Positions 40,816 through 49,640 of a stretch of DNA of 64,000 bases are shown here, piece by piece. The DNA is from Pseudomonas triticifolii. GTDB lineage: Bacteria > Pseudomonadota > Gammaproteobacteria > Pseudomonadales > Pseudomonadaceae. A program made the position numbers and the translations under genes. The stretch spans positions 62,001 to 126,000 of the forward strand of contig NZ_JACONV010000008.1 in the NCBI RefSeq assembly GCF_014358015.1, written 5' to 3'. The notes beneath the pieces were generated by a model. It saw only the letters and a list, made by a program, of their open reading frames with translations, did not search any database and was not told where the DNA came from. The stretch's first letter is position 1; each line of letters opens with the position of its first letter.

Positions 40816-41373
40816 TCACAGCATTCGTTTGAGTGTGTTGTCCTTGCGCACGACGTGATGCCAGAGAGCAGCGATGACGTGCAGGCCAATGACGTAGTAG
40901 AAGATCGAACCCAGCAGCTTGTGCAGGTCTTCGAAGTTTTCGGCGAGATGGTCTGACGTCGCAAAAGGCCAGGGTATCTGCAGGTCAGTGAGCGGAATGG
41001 GCAGCGCCCCTTTTTCCACCATGACGGTCAGCAGTCCCAGTACCGGCTGGATGAACAGAAAGGCGTAGAGCGCGTAATGCGTCAGGGTTGAGGCAATGCG
41101 CAATGCGCCTTCCAGGGGGGGCGTTATGGATGGCGGCTGATGACGGCGTCGTTCAGCCACTCGGAAGAAGGCCATCGCCAAAATCAGAATGCCGACCCAG
41201 AAGTGACTCTGCACGACCAGCATCCGGAGTTCGGATCCCTTTCCGAATTGGCTGCGGCTGAGGATCAGTGTGTAGGCAAGCACGATCAAAGCGGCCATGA
41301 GCCAGTGAAACCAGCGGGCCTTTCGGGTGTAGCGTTGAAACGACGGTACATCCACTGTTGAGTTCCTCGTCAC
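40816..41373 (-). CDS. Cytochrome b561 family protein
   Basis: 185 residues with four membrane helices (about 20-38, 50-70, 95-117, 155-175). Histidines for two b hemes are present in RWFHWLMA, VQSHFWVG, THYALYAF and GLHVIAALWHH. CybB-like proteins move electrons from ubiquinol in the inner membrane; some act as superoxide:ubiquinone oxidoreductases. Which one applies here cannot be read from sequence. It is a single gene on the minus strand. Confidence 0.9.
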   Translation of the reverse strand: MTRNSTVDVPSFQRYTRKARWFHWLMAALIVLAYTLILSRSQFGKGSELRMLVVQSHFWVGILILAMAFFRVAERRRHQPPSITPPLEGALRIASTLTHYALYAFLFIQPVLGLLTVMVEKGALPIPLTDLQIPWPFATSDHLAENFEDLHKLLGSIFYYVIGLHVIAALWHHVVRKDNTLKRML

Positions 41374-41620
41374 GTTTTCAGGCTCGGTGCATGGGTTTCA
41401 GGTTTTTCGAATAACGATACGCGCAATCCCGGTGCTGCGAAATCTGCTTTTACAGGCGCGTAGCGTGTGCGTTTCTTGTGGCGTCCATCCCTTGCCTTCG
41501 TTGGCGCAAGGCCAGTCGATGAATGAACACTCATGGCAAGAAGGCAGCATTGCCATGACCAATGGAACCTGTGCCACCACGAGGCTTCATATGAGGTGAA
41601 TATTCACCCGGGAGCCTCTC

Positions 41621-42406
41621 TTGACCACTGCCAATACGCCCATCGGCCCTCTTGCGCCGGTCTCGGCCAGCCTTTCATTGAATGTACTGACGATGAACAT
41701 GCACATGGGCTTCGGCATCTTCAACCGTCGCTTCATTCTTCCCGAATTGCGCGAAGCGGTGCGAAGCGTCTCGGCTGATGTGGTGTTCCTGCAGGAAGTG
41801 CATGGCGAACATCATAGCCATGCCCGGACGGTGAAAGACTGGCCGACCATTTCGCAGTACGAGTTTCTGGCCGACAGCATGTGGAGCGATTTTGCCTATG
41901 GCCGTAACGCGGTTTATCCAGACGGCGACCACGGCAACGCGCTGCTCTCCAAATACCCGATCGTGAGCCATGAGAATCTCGACATCTCCATCGATGGAAC
42001 AGAGCAGCGCGGTTTGCTGCACTGCGTTATCGATGTGCCCAATCGGGGTCATGTGCACGCGGTCTGTGTGCATCTGGGGCTGTGGGAGAGTCATCGGCAC
42101 AAACAGCTGACACTGCTTGCTGAACTGATGCACCGCTTGCCCGCTGAAGCGCCGGTGATCGTAGCCGGGGATTTCAATGACTGGCGTCAGCGCGCCGACG
42201 CCTTGTTGCAGGGCACTGGATTGCATGAAGTTTTCGTCGAGCGCTTCGGCGCGCCGGCAAAGAGTTTTCCGGCGCGTTGGCCATTGCTGAGGCTGGACCG
42301 AATCTACGTACGCAACGCCACCACCCACAGGCCCAAGGTGCTTTCCAATCGACCCTGGTCTCATCTTTCCGATCATGCACCGCTGGCGGTGGAAGTAACC
42401 TTATGA
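41621..42406 (+). CDS. Endonuclease/exonuclease/phosphatase (EEP) family protein, YbhP-like
   Basis: 261 residues with the EEP fold: [25 protein letters not shown] (catalytic Glu), [12 protein letters not shown] (Asp/Asn) and [14 protein letters not shown] (terminal Asp-His). These are metal-dependent phosphodiesterases. Its stop overlaps the clsB start (ATGA) and the same three-gene order (ybhP-clsB-ybhN) exists in E. coli, so a lipid-related substrate is likelier than DNA. The start is TTG 41621 with GGGAG before it; the first ATG is 24 codons inside. Confidence 0.82.
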   Translation: MTTANTPIGPLAPVSASLSLNVLTMNMHMGFGIFNRRFILPELREAVRSVSADVVFLQEVHGEHHSHARTVKDWPTISQYEFLADSMWSDFAYGRNAVYPDGDHGNALLSKYPIVSHENLDISIDGTEQRGLLHCVIDVPNRGHVHAVCVHLGLWESHRHKQLTLLAELMHRLPAEAPVIVAGDFNDWRQRADALLQGTGLHEVFVERFGAPAKSFPARWPLLRLDRIYVRNATTHRPKVLSNRPWSHLSDHAPLAVEVTL

Positions 42407-43662
42407 GCAAAACGACTGGCCGCACCAAACAACAGTGGCGCGACGGCAACTCGGTAGAGCTGCTGATCAACGGTGAGGACTTTTTCACCCGGGTGTTCGA
42501 GTGCATCCGTACGGCTCGAAAGGAAGTCCTGATCGAGACCTTCATTATTTTCGAAGACCGGATCGGCACCGGCCTGCAACAGGCTGTGATCGAAGCTGCA
42601 AATAATGGGGCCAAAGTCGTCATCACGGTGGATGACTACGGTACGTCCGACCTCAGTTCTGCGTTCGTCAGAACCATGATCGATGCGGGCGTGCAGATTC
42701 AACTGTTCGACCCGCGTCCACGGTTCATGGGCATGCGCACCAATCTGTTTCGACGTCTGCACCGCAAGGTGGTGGTGATCGACGGCGAAACCGGCTTTAT
42801 CGGCGGTATCAACTACAGCGTCGATCACATGACCGATACCGGCCTGACTGCCAAGCAGGATTACGCTGTGCGGGTGCGTGGCCCGATCATTGAAGACATT
42901 CATCGCAGCGCAGTGCAGATGCTCAGCGATGCAGTACGCGGCCAACTGACGCCTATCCCCCTGAATCTGGAACCCGCAGGCAATGCCCGGATGCTGCTGG
43001 CCGAGCGCGACAATGCCGAGCACACCACCGACATCGAGGAGCGATACCTGGAAGCCATTCGTGGCGCCAAGCAGCGCATTACCTTGGCCAATGCCTATTT
43101 CTTCCCGAGTTATCGCTTCCTGCGAGAGCTGCGCAATGCGTCGCGGCGCGGCGTCAAGGTCACCCTGATCCTGCAAGGCAAGCCAGACATGCCATTCGTC
43201 AGGGTCTGCTCGCGACTGACCTACACCTATTTGCTGCGTGATGGCGTGATCATCCATGAATACAAACAGCGTGCCTTGCACGGCAAGGTTGCGCTGATCG
43301 ATCAGGACTGGTCCACCGTGGGTTCCAGCAACCTCGACCCCTTGAGTCTGGCGCTCAACCTGGAAGCCAATCTGTTCATTCGTGATCCTTCGCTCAATGA
43401 TCGTCTGCAGACGCATCTGATGGAGCTTGCAGCGGCACACAGTACGCAGATGAGTCTGAAGGGCGCTGCGCGCGGCCAGTGGTGGCGTGCGCCGATGATT
43501 GTGTTGAGCTTTTTCTTTCTGCGGCGTTTTCCGGCCATTGCCGGCCTGTTTCCTGTACATGGCATGCGCCTTAAGCCCTTGCGGGCAGGTGATGTCGTGC
43601 CAGAGGCCAAAGTGATCCAGCAACAGGCGCACCATGAACTGGATCAGGAGAAAACATCATGA
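42403..43662 (+). CDS. clsB: Cardiolipin synthase B (phospholipase D family)
   Basis: 419 residues with two PLD HKD motifs, [18 protein letters not shown] (His120) and [18 protein letters not shown] (His293), and no N-terminal membrane helices, as expected for ClsB. It makes cardiolipin from phosphatidylglycerol at the membrane. The frame is open 42 codons upstream inside the EEP gene, but ATG 42403 overlaps its stop and matches the family start. The stop overlaps the next gene too (ATGA), so the three genes are translationally linked. Confidence 0.92.
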   Translation: MSKTTGRTKQQWRDGNSVELLINGEDFFTRVFECIRTARKEVLIETFIIFEDRIGTGLQQAVIEAANNGAKVVITVDDYGTSDLSSAFVRTMIDAGVQIQLFDPRPRFMGMRTNLFRRLHRKVVVIDGETGFIGGINYSVDHMTDTGLTAKQDYAVRVRGPIIEDIHRSAVQMLSDAVRGQLTPIPLNLEPAGNARMLLAERDNAEHTTDIEERYLEAIRGAKQRITLANAYFFPSYRFLRELRNASRRGVKVTLILQGKPDMPFVRVCSRLTYTYLLRDGVIIHEYKQRALHGKVALIDQDWSTVGSSNLDPLSLALNLEANLFIRDPSLNDRLQTHLMELAAAHSTQMSLKGAARGQWWRAPMIVLSFFFLRRFPAIAGLFPVHGMRLKPLRAGDVVPEAKVIQQQAHHELDQEKTS

Positions 43663-44669
43663 CTCAGGCAGCCAGTGCATCTTCGCAGAGCGCGAAGGGC
43701 GACAAGAAAAGCGATAAGTGGAAGTGGGCCAAGCGGGTGTTCAACCTGTTTTTCTTCATCGCGGTACCGGTGCTGCTGTTTCTGCTGGTGAAGAATCTGG
43801 ACTGGCAGGAGGTCATGCAAGCGCTGCAGTCGTACAAACTCAGCACACTGTTGATGGCGGCGTTCGTGGCACTGCTCAGTTACCTGACCTACTGCGGGTT
43901 CGATATCCTGGCCCGCTATTACACAGGTCACAAGCTGTCGATTAAGCAGATCGTGCCGGTGACCTTCGTCTGCTATGCCTTCAACCTCAACCTGAGTTCG
44001 TGGGTGGGCGGCATTGCATTGCGCTACCGGCTGTATTCGAGGTTGGGGCTTGAGGTGTCGACCATCACGCGCATCCTGAGCCTGAGCCTGATCACCAACT
44101 GGCTCGGCTACATGCTGTTGGCAGGCTTTGTGTTTTCGATGCGGTTTCTGTCGCTGCCCAAGGAATGGTCGATTGGCACCGACACGCTGCAACTGATCGG
44201 CTTCGGTTTGTTGGCCGTGTGTTTCGCCTATCTGCTGGCCTGCCGCTTTTCCAGGCGACGCTCGTGGAAGATTCGCGATCAGGAATTCAATCTGCCGTCC
44301 CTCAAGCAGGCCCTGATGCAAGCCAGTCTCGGCGCGCTGAACTGGTCGTTGATGGCGGCAGTGATTTTCACGCTATTGCCGGAAAAGGCGTTTTATCCCG
44401 CGATCCTGGGCGTGCTGCTGATCAGCAGTATTGCAGGTGTCATTACCCACATTCCGGCGGGGCTTGGCGTGCTAGAGACGGTGTTCATCACGTTACTGTC
44501 GCATCAGTTTTCCAAAGGCAGCCTGTTGGCCGCGTTGATTGGCTACCGCGCCATCTACTTCCTGCTACCGCTGGTGCTGGCGGTCGTGGTTTACCTGGTG
44601 CTGGAGAAGCGCGCCAAAAAGATGAATGCGAAAAACCAGCAGCGCATGGGGGATCAGGCCGAATCCTGA
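43659..44669 (+). CDS. YbhN/UPF0104-family membrane protein
   Basis: 336 residues with about eight membrane helices, of the lysylphosphatidylglycerol synthase transmembrane (LPG_synthase_TM/UPF0104) family: the region SSWVGGIALRYRLYSRLGLE and the segment THIPAGLGVLETVFITLL are typical. No C-terminal aminoacyltransferase domain is present, so it is not itself a lysyl-PG synthase. In E. coli, YbhN is encoded next to ClsB, and a role in lipid movement or ClsB activity is likely. The start overlaps clsB by four bases. Confidence 0.88.
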   Translation: MTQAASASSQSAKGDKKSDKWKWAKRVFNLFFFIAVPVLLFLLVKNLDWQEVMQALQSYKLSTLLMAAFVALLSYLTYCGFDILARYYTGHKLSIKQIVPVTFVCYAFNLNLSSWVGGIALRYRLYSRLGLEVSTITRILSLSLITNWLGYMLLAGFVFSMRFLSLPKEWSIGTDTLQLIGFGLLAVCFAYLLACRFSRRRSWKIRDQEFNLPSLKQALMQASLGALNWSLMAAVIFTLLPEKAFYPAILGVLLISSIAGVITHIPAGLGVLETVFITLLSHQFSKGSLLAALIGYRAIYFLLPLVLAVVVYLVLEKRAKKMNAKNQQRMGDQAES

Positions 44670-44730
44670 GCGTGACGGGGAAGTGGAGGGCTGTGCAGAC
44701 GAACTTCACTTTCCCGCGGCGCTTCCCCGA

Positions 44731-45639
44731 TCAATCGTCGAAACCGACCTGCTCGTGTATCTCGTCCACTTTCAGCTCCAGACGGTAGGCCACGGCGATG
44801 AACAGCGCCTGGCACAGGCACAGGGTTGCGCTGAGTGAGCGAAAGGCGAAGGAGCTGCCTTCATTGACCAGCAACACCGAATTGGCGCGTTTTGCCAGTG
44901 GCGACAGATTGCTGTCGGTAATGATCAGCGTCTTGGCCTGATGGTGCTGGGCGATACGCAGGCAATGCTGGGTTTCCTTGCCATACGGTGTGAAGCTGAT
45001 GGCTATTACCAGATCGTTGGCCCGCACACTGCGCATCTGTTCGCGGTAACTGCCGCCCAGTCCTGAAATCAGGTGGATACGCTTGTTGGTGTGCTGCAGG
45101 TTGTAGACCAGGTAATCGGCGACTGCAAACGAGCGACGCACGCCCACCACATAGATGTTGTCGGCGTTGACCACCAGGTCCACGGCTTTTTCGAACTCCT
45201 CGTCATCCAGCTCCGAGCCCAGGCGTTCCAGCCCGGACAAGGTCGCATTCACGCACTCTCGAGCCAGGTCTGCACCGCTGGCCTTGTGTGACTTGTTGGC
45301 GATCATGCTGCGAATGCGCTGCTGATAGTTCTGCACTGGCGTGGTCTTGTGCGTGTAAGCCTCGCGAAACAAAGCCTGCATTTCACTGAAACCGCTGAAG
45401 CCGAAGCGTTGCGAGAAGCGCACGATGGCGGAGGGGTGTACTTCGCACTCTCGGGCGATATCGCTGATGCGGTCGACCATGATCCGGTCGCTTTGCTGGC
45501 TCATATAGCTGGCAATGCGCTTGAGCTGGCGGGGCAGGGTGTCGTATTCCTCGGTGATCAGCCGCAGCAATCCATCGGCACTGGTCGGTGGCATGTCGAC
45601 GTTCGTGTCTGGCAGAGACGGCTGATCGGGGTTGTTCAT
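44731..45639 (-). CDS. iolR: RpiR-family regulator, probable IolR
   Basis: 302 residues: an HTH_6 domain (about 25-100, RIASYMSQQSDRIMVDRISDIARECEVHPSAIVRFSQRFGFSGFSEMQ) and a C-terminal SIS sugar-phosphate-binding domain (about 135-275, IYVVGVRRSFAVADYLVYNL, DLVIAISFTPYGKET). It is divergent from the inositol operon and therefore is probably its repressor, with an inositol breakdown product as ligand. The frame is open 50 codons upstream, but ATG 45639 with AAGGA before it starts just ahead of the HTH domain. The upstream part would cover the operator, so I reject it. Confidence 0.85.
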   Translation of the reverse strand: MNNPDQPSLPDTNVDMPPTSADGLLRLITEEYDTLPRQLKRIASYMSQQSDRIMVDRISDIARECEVHPSAIVRFSQRFGFSGFSEMQALFREAYTHKTTPVQNYQQRIRSMIANKSHKASGADLARECVNATLSGLERLGSELDDEEFEKAVDLVVNADNIYVVGVRRSFAVADYLVYNLQHTNKRIHLISGLGGSYREQMRSVRANDLVIAISFTPYGKETQHCLRIAQHHQAKTLIITDSNLSPLAKRANSVLLVNEGSSFAFRSLSATLCLCQALFIAVAYRLELKVDEIHEQVGFDD

Positions 45640-45772
45640 GTTCAATCCTTTTACTGTTTTCTTTTCAGGGCAACAGGGTATTGGGGTGCCCGGAGAATAA
45701 GCACTGCGCGTCGCATGATCGCGAACTATATCGCACCTGCCAGCCCATTGTGCCAGCACTTCATGAGGGGTA

Positions 45773-45788
45773 TGGAAAAAATATTCCA
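45773..45788. promoter_or_regulatory. Probable IolR operator 1
   Basis: TGGAA-AAAATA-TTCCA lies midway between the divergent iolR and iolC. The same 5-6-5 pattern recurs at 56451-56466 before the ABC importer genes. RpiR proteins commonly bind such GGAA/TTCC palindromes. Confidence 0.7.
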
Positions 45789-45887
45789 CGTAAAAAAATT
45801 ATAGAATAAATATTGATTGATGCGCCGGGACGTTTTAGGCTGCATCACAAAGCAGTCGTGCCCCTGAAGCATGCACTGCAGGCTGAT

Positions 45888-45895
45888 AAAAATAA
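45888..45895 (+). promoter_or_regulatory. Crc/Hfq-type CA motif before iolC
   Basis: AAAAATAA fits AAnAAnAA and lies immediately before the AGGAG ribosome site of iolC. Hfq with Crc binds this motif on mRNA in pseudomonads and blocks translation when preferred carbon sources are present. Confidence 0.5.
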
Positions 45896-45906
45896 CAGGA
45901 GCCACC

Positions 45907-47844
45907 ATGGGCCAGACACGCTTTGCCTCCGGGCGTCCGTTGGATCTGATTTGCCTCGGACGACTGGGCGTCGACCTCTACGCGCAGCAGGTAGGCGCCC
46001 GGTTGGAAGATGTTTCGAGTTTTGCCAAGTACCTGGGCGGATCGTCCGCTAACATCGCTTTCGGTACCGCCCGGCTTGGCCTGCGGTCGGCCATGCTCAG
46101 CCGCGTGGGCGATGACCACATGGGGCGTTTTCTGGTTGAATCGCTGGCCCGCGAAGGCTGCGACGTCAGCGCCATCAAGCGCGATCCTGAGCGTCTCACC
46201 GCCATGGTGCTGCTGGGTCTGAAGGATCGAGAAACGTTTCCGTTGGTGTTCTACCGCGAAAACTGCGCCGACATGGCCCTGCGCGCCGAGGACATCGACG
46301 AACAGCAGATTGCCTCCAGCAAGGCGCTGCTCATTACCGGCACACACTTTTCCACTGATCAGGTGTTCAAGGCCAGCATCCAGGCGCTCGATTACGCGGA
46401 GAAGCATCAGGTTCACCGCGTACTGGATATCGATTACCGACCTGTGCTCTGGGGGCTGGCGAGCAAAGCCGATGGCGAAACACGTTTTGTCGCCGATCAG
46501 AAGGTCAGCCAGCATGTTCAGCGCATCCTGCCGCGTTTCGACCTGATCGTCGGGACTGAAGAAGAGTTTCTGATTGCCGGCGGTGCAACCGATCTGCTCA
46601 GCGCCTTGCGTATTGTACGCGGGCTGACTGCTGCCACGCTGGTGGTCAAGCTCGGTCCGCAAGGCTGCACGGTCATTCACGGTGCGATCCCTGCGCGTCT
46701 CGAAGATGGCGCGATCTATCCCGGTGTGCGGGTTGAGGTGCTCAACGTACTGGGCGCAGGCGATGCCTTCATGTCGGGGTTCCTCAGCGGCTGGCTCAAG
46801 GATGCGAGCGACGAGCGTTGCTGTCAGTTGGCAAACGCCTGTGGTGGGCTGGTCGTGTCACGGCACGCCTGTGCTCCGGCCATGCCGACGCCCGCAGAAC
46901 TGGAGTACCTGTTCAATAGCCCGGAACCTGTCACCCGGCCGGATCAGGATGTGGGCCTGCAACGTCTGCATCAGGTCAGCACCCCGCGCAGGCAGTGGCG
47001 GCAACTGTTTATCTTTGCCTTCGATCATCGCGGTCAACTGGTCGAGCTCGCGCAGCAGGCCGGTCGCGACCTGAGCAGCATCGGTCAGCTCAAGCAGCTG
47101 TTCGTGCAAGCGGTAGAGCGGGTCGAGCATGATCTGCGCAGCCGGGGTATCGAGGGCGATGTTGGGTTGCTGGCCGATCAACGGTTCGGACAGGATGCGC
47201 TCAACGCAGCTACCGGTCGCGGATGGTGGGTGGCCCGTCCGGTGGAAGTTCAGGGTTCCAGACCCCTGGCGTTCGAGCACGGCCGTTCGATAGGCAGCAA
47301 CCTGATCAACTGGCCGCAGGAGCAGATCATCAAGTGCCTGGTGCAATACCACCCCGATGACGAGCCCATGCTGCGCCTTGAGCAGGAAGCGCAGATCAAG
47401 GCCCTTTATGATGCCTCCAAGGTCAGCGGGCATGAGCTGTTGCTGGAAATCATTCCGCCCAAAGACCATCCTTCGACGTATCCCGACGTCATGCTGCGTG
47501 CGTTCAAGCGCCTGTACAACCTGGGCATCTATCCTGCCTGGTGGAAGATAGAAGCGCAGACCGCCGAGGTCTGGAAGCAACTGGACGCGTTGATTCAGGA
47601 ACGTGATCCGTATTGCCGCGGCGTTGTGCTGTTGGGGCTGAATGCGCCTGTGGAACATCTGGCCGAAGGGTTTGCCGCCGCGCGCAACAGTCGTACCTGC
47701 CAGGGATTCGCCGTCGGTCGGACGATCTTTCGCGAACCGAGCCGAGCCTGGATGGCCGGTGAGATCGACGATGCCGCGCTGGTTGCCAGAGTGCAGGGCA
47801 CGTTCAACTGGCTGATCGAGTCCTGGCGCGAAAGCCGGGCGTGA
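45907..47844 (+). CDS. iolC: 5-dehydro-2-deoxygluconokinase fused to a DUF2090 aldolase-like domain
   Basis: 645 residues. Residues 1-325 are a PfkB-type kinase (FAKYLGGSSANIAFGTARLG; NVLGAGDAFMSGFLSGWL with catalytic Asp286). Residues about 340-645 are a DUF2090 domain (FIFAFDHRGQLVELAQQAG, HELLLEIIPP). The kinase phosphorylates 2-deoxy-5-keto-gluconate; the second domain is thought to replace IolJ and split the phosphorylated product to dihydroxyacetone phosphate and malonate semialdehyde. No separate iolJ is present in the window, which supports this. ATG 45907 has AGGAG before it; the open frame extends 12 codons further, across the CA motif. Confidence 0.9.
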   Translation: MGQTRFASGRPLDLICLGRLGVDLYAQQVGARLEDVSSFAKYLGGSSANIAFGTARLGLRSAMLSRVGDDHMGRFLVESLAREGCDVSAIKRDPERLTAMVLLGLKDRETFPLVFYRENCADMALRAEDIDEQQIASSKALLITGTHFSTDQVFKASIQALDYAEKHQVHRVLDIDYRPVLWGLASKADGETRFVADQKVSQHVQRILPRFDLIVGTEEEFLIAGGATDLLSALRIVRGLTAATLVVKLGPQGCTVIHGAIPARLEDGAIYPGVRVEVLNVLGAGDAFMSGFLSGWLKDASDERCCQLANACGGLVVSRHACAPAMPTPAELEYLFNSPEPVTRPDQDVGLQRLHQVSTPRRQWRQLFIFAFDHRGQLVELAQQAGRDLSSIGQLKQLFVQAVERVEHDLRSRGIEGDVGLLADQRFGQDALNAATGRGWWVARPVEVQGSRPLAFEHGRSIGSNLINWPQEQIIKCLVQYHPDDEPMLRLEQEAQIKALYDASKVSGHELLLEIIPPKDHPSTYPDVMLRAFKRLYNLGIYPAWWKIEAQTAEVWKQLDALIQERDPYCRGVVLLGLNAPVEHLAEGFAAARNSRTCQGFAVGRTIFREPSRAWMAGEIDDAALVARVQGTFNWLIESWRESRA

Positions 47845-47890
47845 AGCCAATCGTCACTGACGCCGTGATCACTACAAAAAAGGTCCAGCC

Positions 47891-48790
47891 ATGCCTGTTT
47901 CCGTACCCACTATCCGCATCGGCATCAACCCGATTTCCTGGAGCAACGACGACCTGCCTGCGCTGGGTGGCGAAACCCCGCTCAGTACCGCACTGAGCGA
48001 AGGCAAGGCCATCGGCTACGAAGGATTCGAACTCAACGGCAAGTTTCCGAAGGACGCCAAGGGTGTCGGCGATGTCTTGCGCCCTTACGACCTCGCATTG
48101 GTGTCCGGCTGGTATTCCAGTCGGCTGGCACGACGTTCGGTAGCCGAAGAGATCGAAGCCATCGCTTCTCACGTGCAACTGCTCGCCGAGAATGGCGCTT
48201 CGGTACTGGTGTATGGCGAAGTGGCCGATTCGATTCAGGGGCAGCGTGTTCCTCTGGTCGAACGACCACGTTTTCATACCGATGAGGCGTGGCGCGAATA
48301 CGCCGACAAGCTCACTGAGCTGGCCCGCTTCACCCTGTCGCATGGCGTACGTCTGGCGTATCACCATCACATGGGCGCGTACATCGAGTCGCCACAGGAC
48401 ATTGATCGCCTGATGGCAATGACCGGCAGTGAGGTCGGGCTGCTGTTCGATTCGGGCCATTGCTATATGGGCGGTGGCGAGCCGCTGGAGGTGTTGAGTC
48501 GGCACATCGATCGTGTGTGTCATGTGCACTTCAAAGACGTGCGCAATCCGGTCGTGCAACTGGCGCGCAACAACCTCTGGAGTTTTCCAGACTGCATCAT
48601 CAACGGCACTTTTACGGTTCCGGGCGATGGTGATATTGATTTTTCGGCGTTGCTCAACGTGTTGTTGCAGGCCGACTACACCGGCTGGCTGGTTGTCGAG
48701 GCCGAACAGGATCCAGCAGTCGCGCCGAGCTATGTCTACGCCAAAAAAGGCTACGACACGCTGCGCCAACTGCTGGCCGACGCTCGATAA
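47891..48790 (+). CDS. iolE: Inosose dehydratase (2-keto-myo-inositol dehydratase)
   Basis: 299 residues of the xylose-isomerase-like TIM-barrel family, starting IRIGINPISWSNDDLPALGG, with metal-binding parts HHHMGAYIESPQDID, FDSGHCYMGGG, and CHVHFKDVR. It dehydrates 2-keto-myo-inositol to the trihydroxycyclohexane-dione that IolD uses. It lies 46 bases after iolC and 13 bases before iolB. No CA motif is visible at its start. Confidence 0.93.
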   Translation: MPVSVPTIRIGINPISWSNDDLPALGGETPLSTALSEGKAIGYEGFELNGKFPKDAKGVGDVLRPYDLALVSGWYSSRLARRSVAEEIEAIASHVQLLAENGASVLVYGEVADSIQGQRVPLVERPRFHTDEAWREYADKLTELARFTLSHGVRLAYHHHMGAYIESPQDIDRLMAMTGSEVGLLFDSGHCYMGGGEPLEVLSRHIDRVCHVHFKDVRNPVVQLARNNLWSFPDCIINGTFTVPGDGDIDFSALLNVLLQADYTGWLVVEAEQDPAVAPSYVYAKKGYDTLRQLLADAR

Positions 48791-48803
48791 GGAGGACTGG
48801 ACA

Positions 48804-49613
48804 ATGAATTTGTTGATCAAAAGCAAGGCTCAGGGTCGAGACATCGTCGCGTTGCCAGAAGGCGCGCTCGAGTACGTGGGCTTTACTGCGTACCGCCTTG
48901 AAGCCGGGGAACGTTTGCCGCTGAGTGCCGCAGACAATGAACTGTGCGTGGTGCTACTCACCGGCCACGCCAGCGTGAGTGGCGAGGCACCGGGGCAGGG
49001 CGCTTTCAACTGGGAAAACATTGGCGACCGACATTCGGTGTTCGAGGAGAAATCGCCGTTTGCAGTCTATCTGCCGCCTCACAGCCAGGCGCACTTTACC
49101 GCGCTGGGGCCCGCTCATCTGGCGGTCTGTGCGGCCCCCGGCGACAGCACAAAGCGCGTCCCGGCGCGCTTGATCACCCCCGACAGCATGAAGCGCAGCG
49201 TGCGCGGCAAAAATGCCAACACGCGTTACGTGTGCGACATCCTGCCGGACACCGAAGCTGCGCACTCGCTGCTGGTGGTGGAGGTGCGTACACCGTCGGG
49301 TCACTCCTCCAGCTACCCGCCGCACAAGCACGATCTGGACAATCTGCCTCACGAGAGCTTTCTCGAAGAAACCTATTACCACCAGGTCAACCCGCCTCAG
49401 GGGTTCGTGTTCCAGCGCGTCTACACCGATGACCGCAGTATCGATCAGGCCATGGCCGTGGAAAACAGCGATCTGGTCGTCGTGCCCAAGGGCTATCACC
49501 CGGTCACCGTGCCTTATGGCTACGAGTCCTACTACCTCAACGTGATGGCCGGTCCGACCCGCGCGTGGCAGTTCCATAACGATCCGCAGCACAGTTGGCT
49601 GCTGGAGCTTTAA
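48804..49613 (+). CDS. iolB: 5-deoxy-glucuronate isomerase
   Basis: 269 residues, double cupin fold, starting MNLLIKSKAQGRDIV, with the metal ligands in SSYPPHKHDLDNLPHESFLEETYYHQ and the C-terminal VVPKGYHPVTVPYGYESYYLNVMAGPTR. It converts 5-deoxy-glucuronate, the IolD product, to 2-deoxy-5-keto-gluconate, the IolC substrate. The frame is open 97 codons back into iolE, but ATG 48804 has GGAGG upstream and matches the family start. Confidence 0.94.
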   Translation: MNLLIKSKAQGRDIVALPEGALEYVGFTAYRLEAGERLPLSAADNELCVVLLTGHASVSGEAPGQGAFNWENIGDRHSVFEEKSPFAVYLPPHSQAHFTALGPAHLAVCAAPGDSTKRVPARLITPDSMKRSVRGKNANTRYVCDILPDTEAAHSLLVVEVRTPSGHSSSYPPHKHDLDNLPHESFLEETYYHQVNPPQGFVFQRVYTDDRSIDQAMAVENSDLVVVPKGYHPVTVPYGYESYYLNVMAGPTRAWQFHNDPQHSWLLEL

Positions 49614-49640
49614 TTCCCCTTTTTTACTGGAGTCAGTCAG

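Noticed and set aside
41387..41599. Short ORFs on both strands in the gap between cytochrome b561 and the EEP gene
   Set aside because: Neither has a domain, a good ribosome site or convincing codon use; they overlap each other.
42373..43635. 420-codon minus-strand ORF antisense to clsB
   Set aside because: Shadow frame; clsB with both HKD motifs is on the other strand.
45640..45789. 50-codon N-terminal extension of the RpiR regulator
   Set aside because: It would cover the operator and lacks family similarity; ATG 45639 has a good ribosome site.
48513..48803. N-terminal extension of iolB into iolE
   Set aside because: The family start is ATG 48804 with a strong GGAGG site; the extension is only the alternate frame of iolE.
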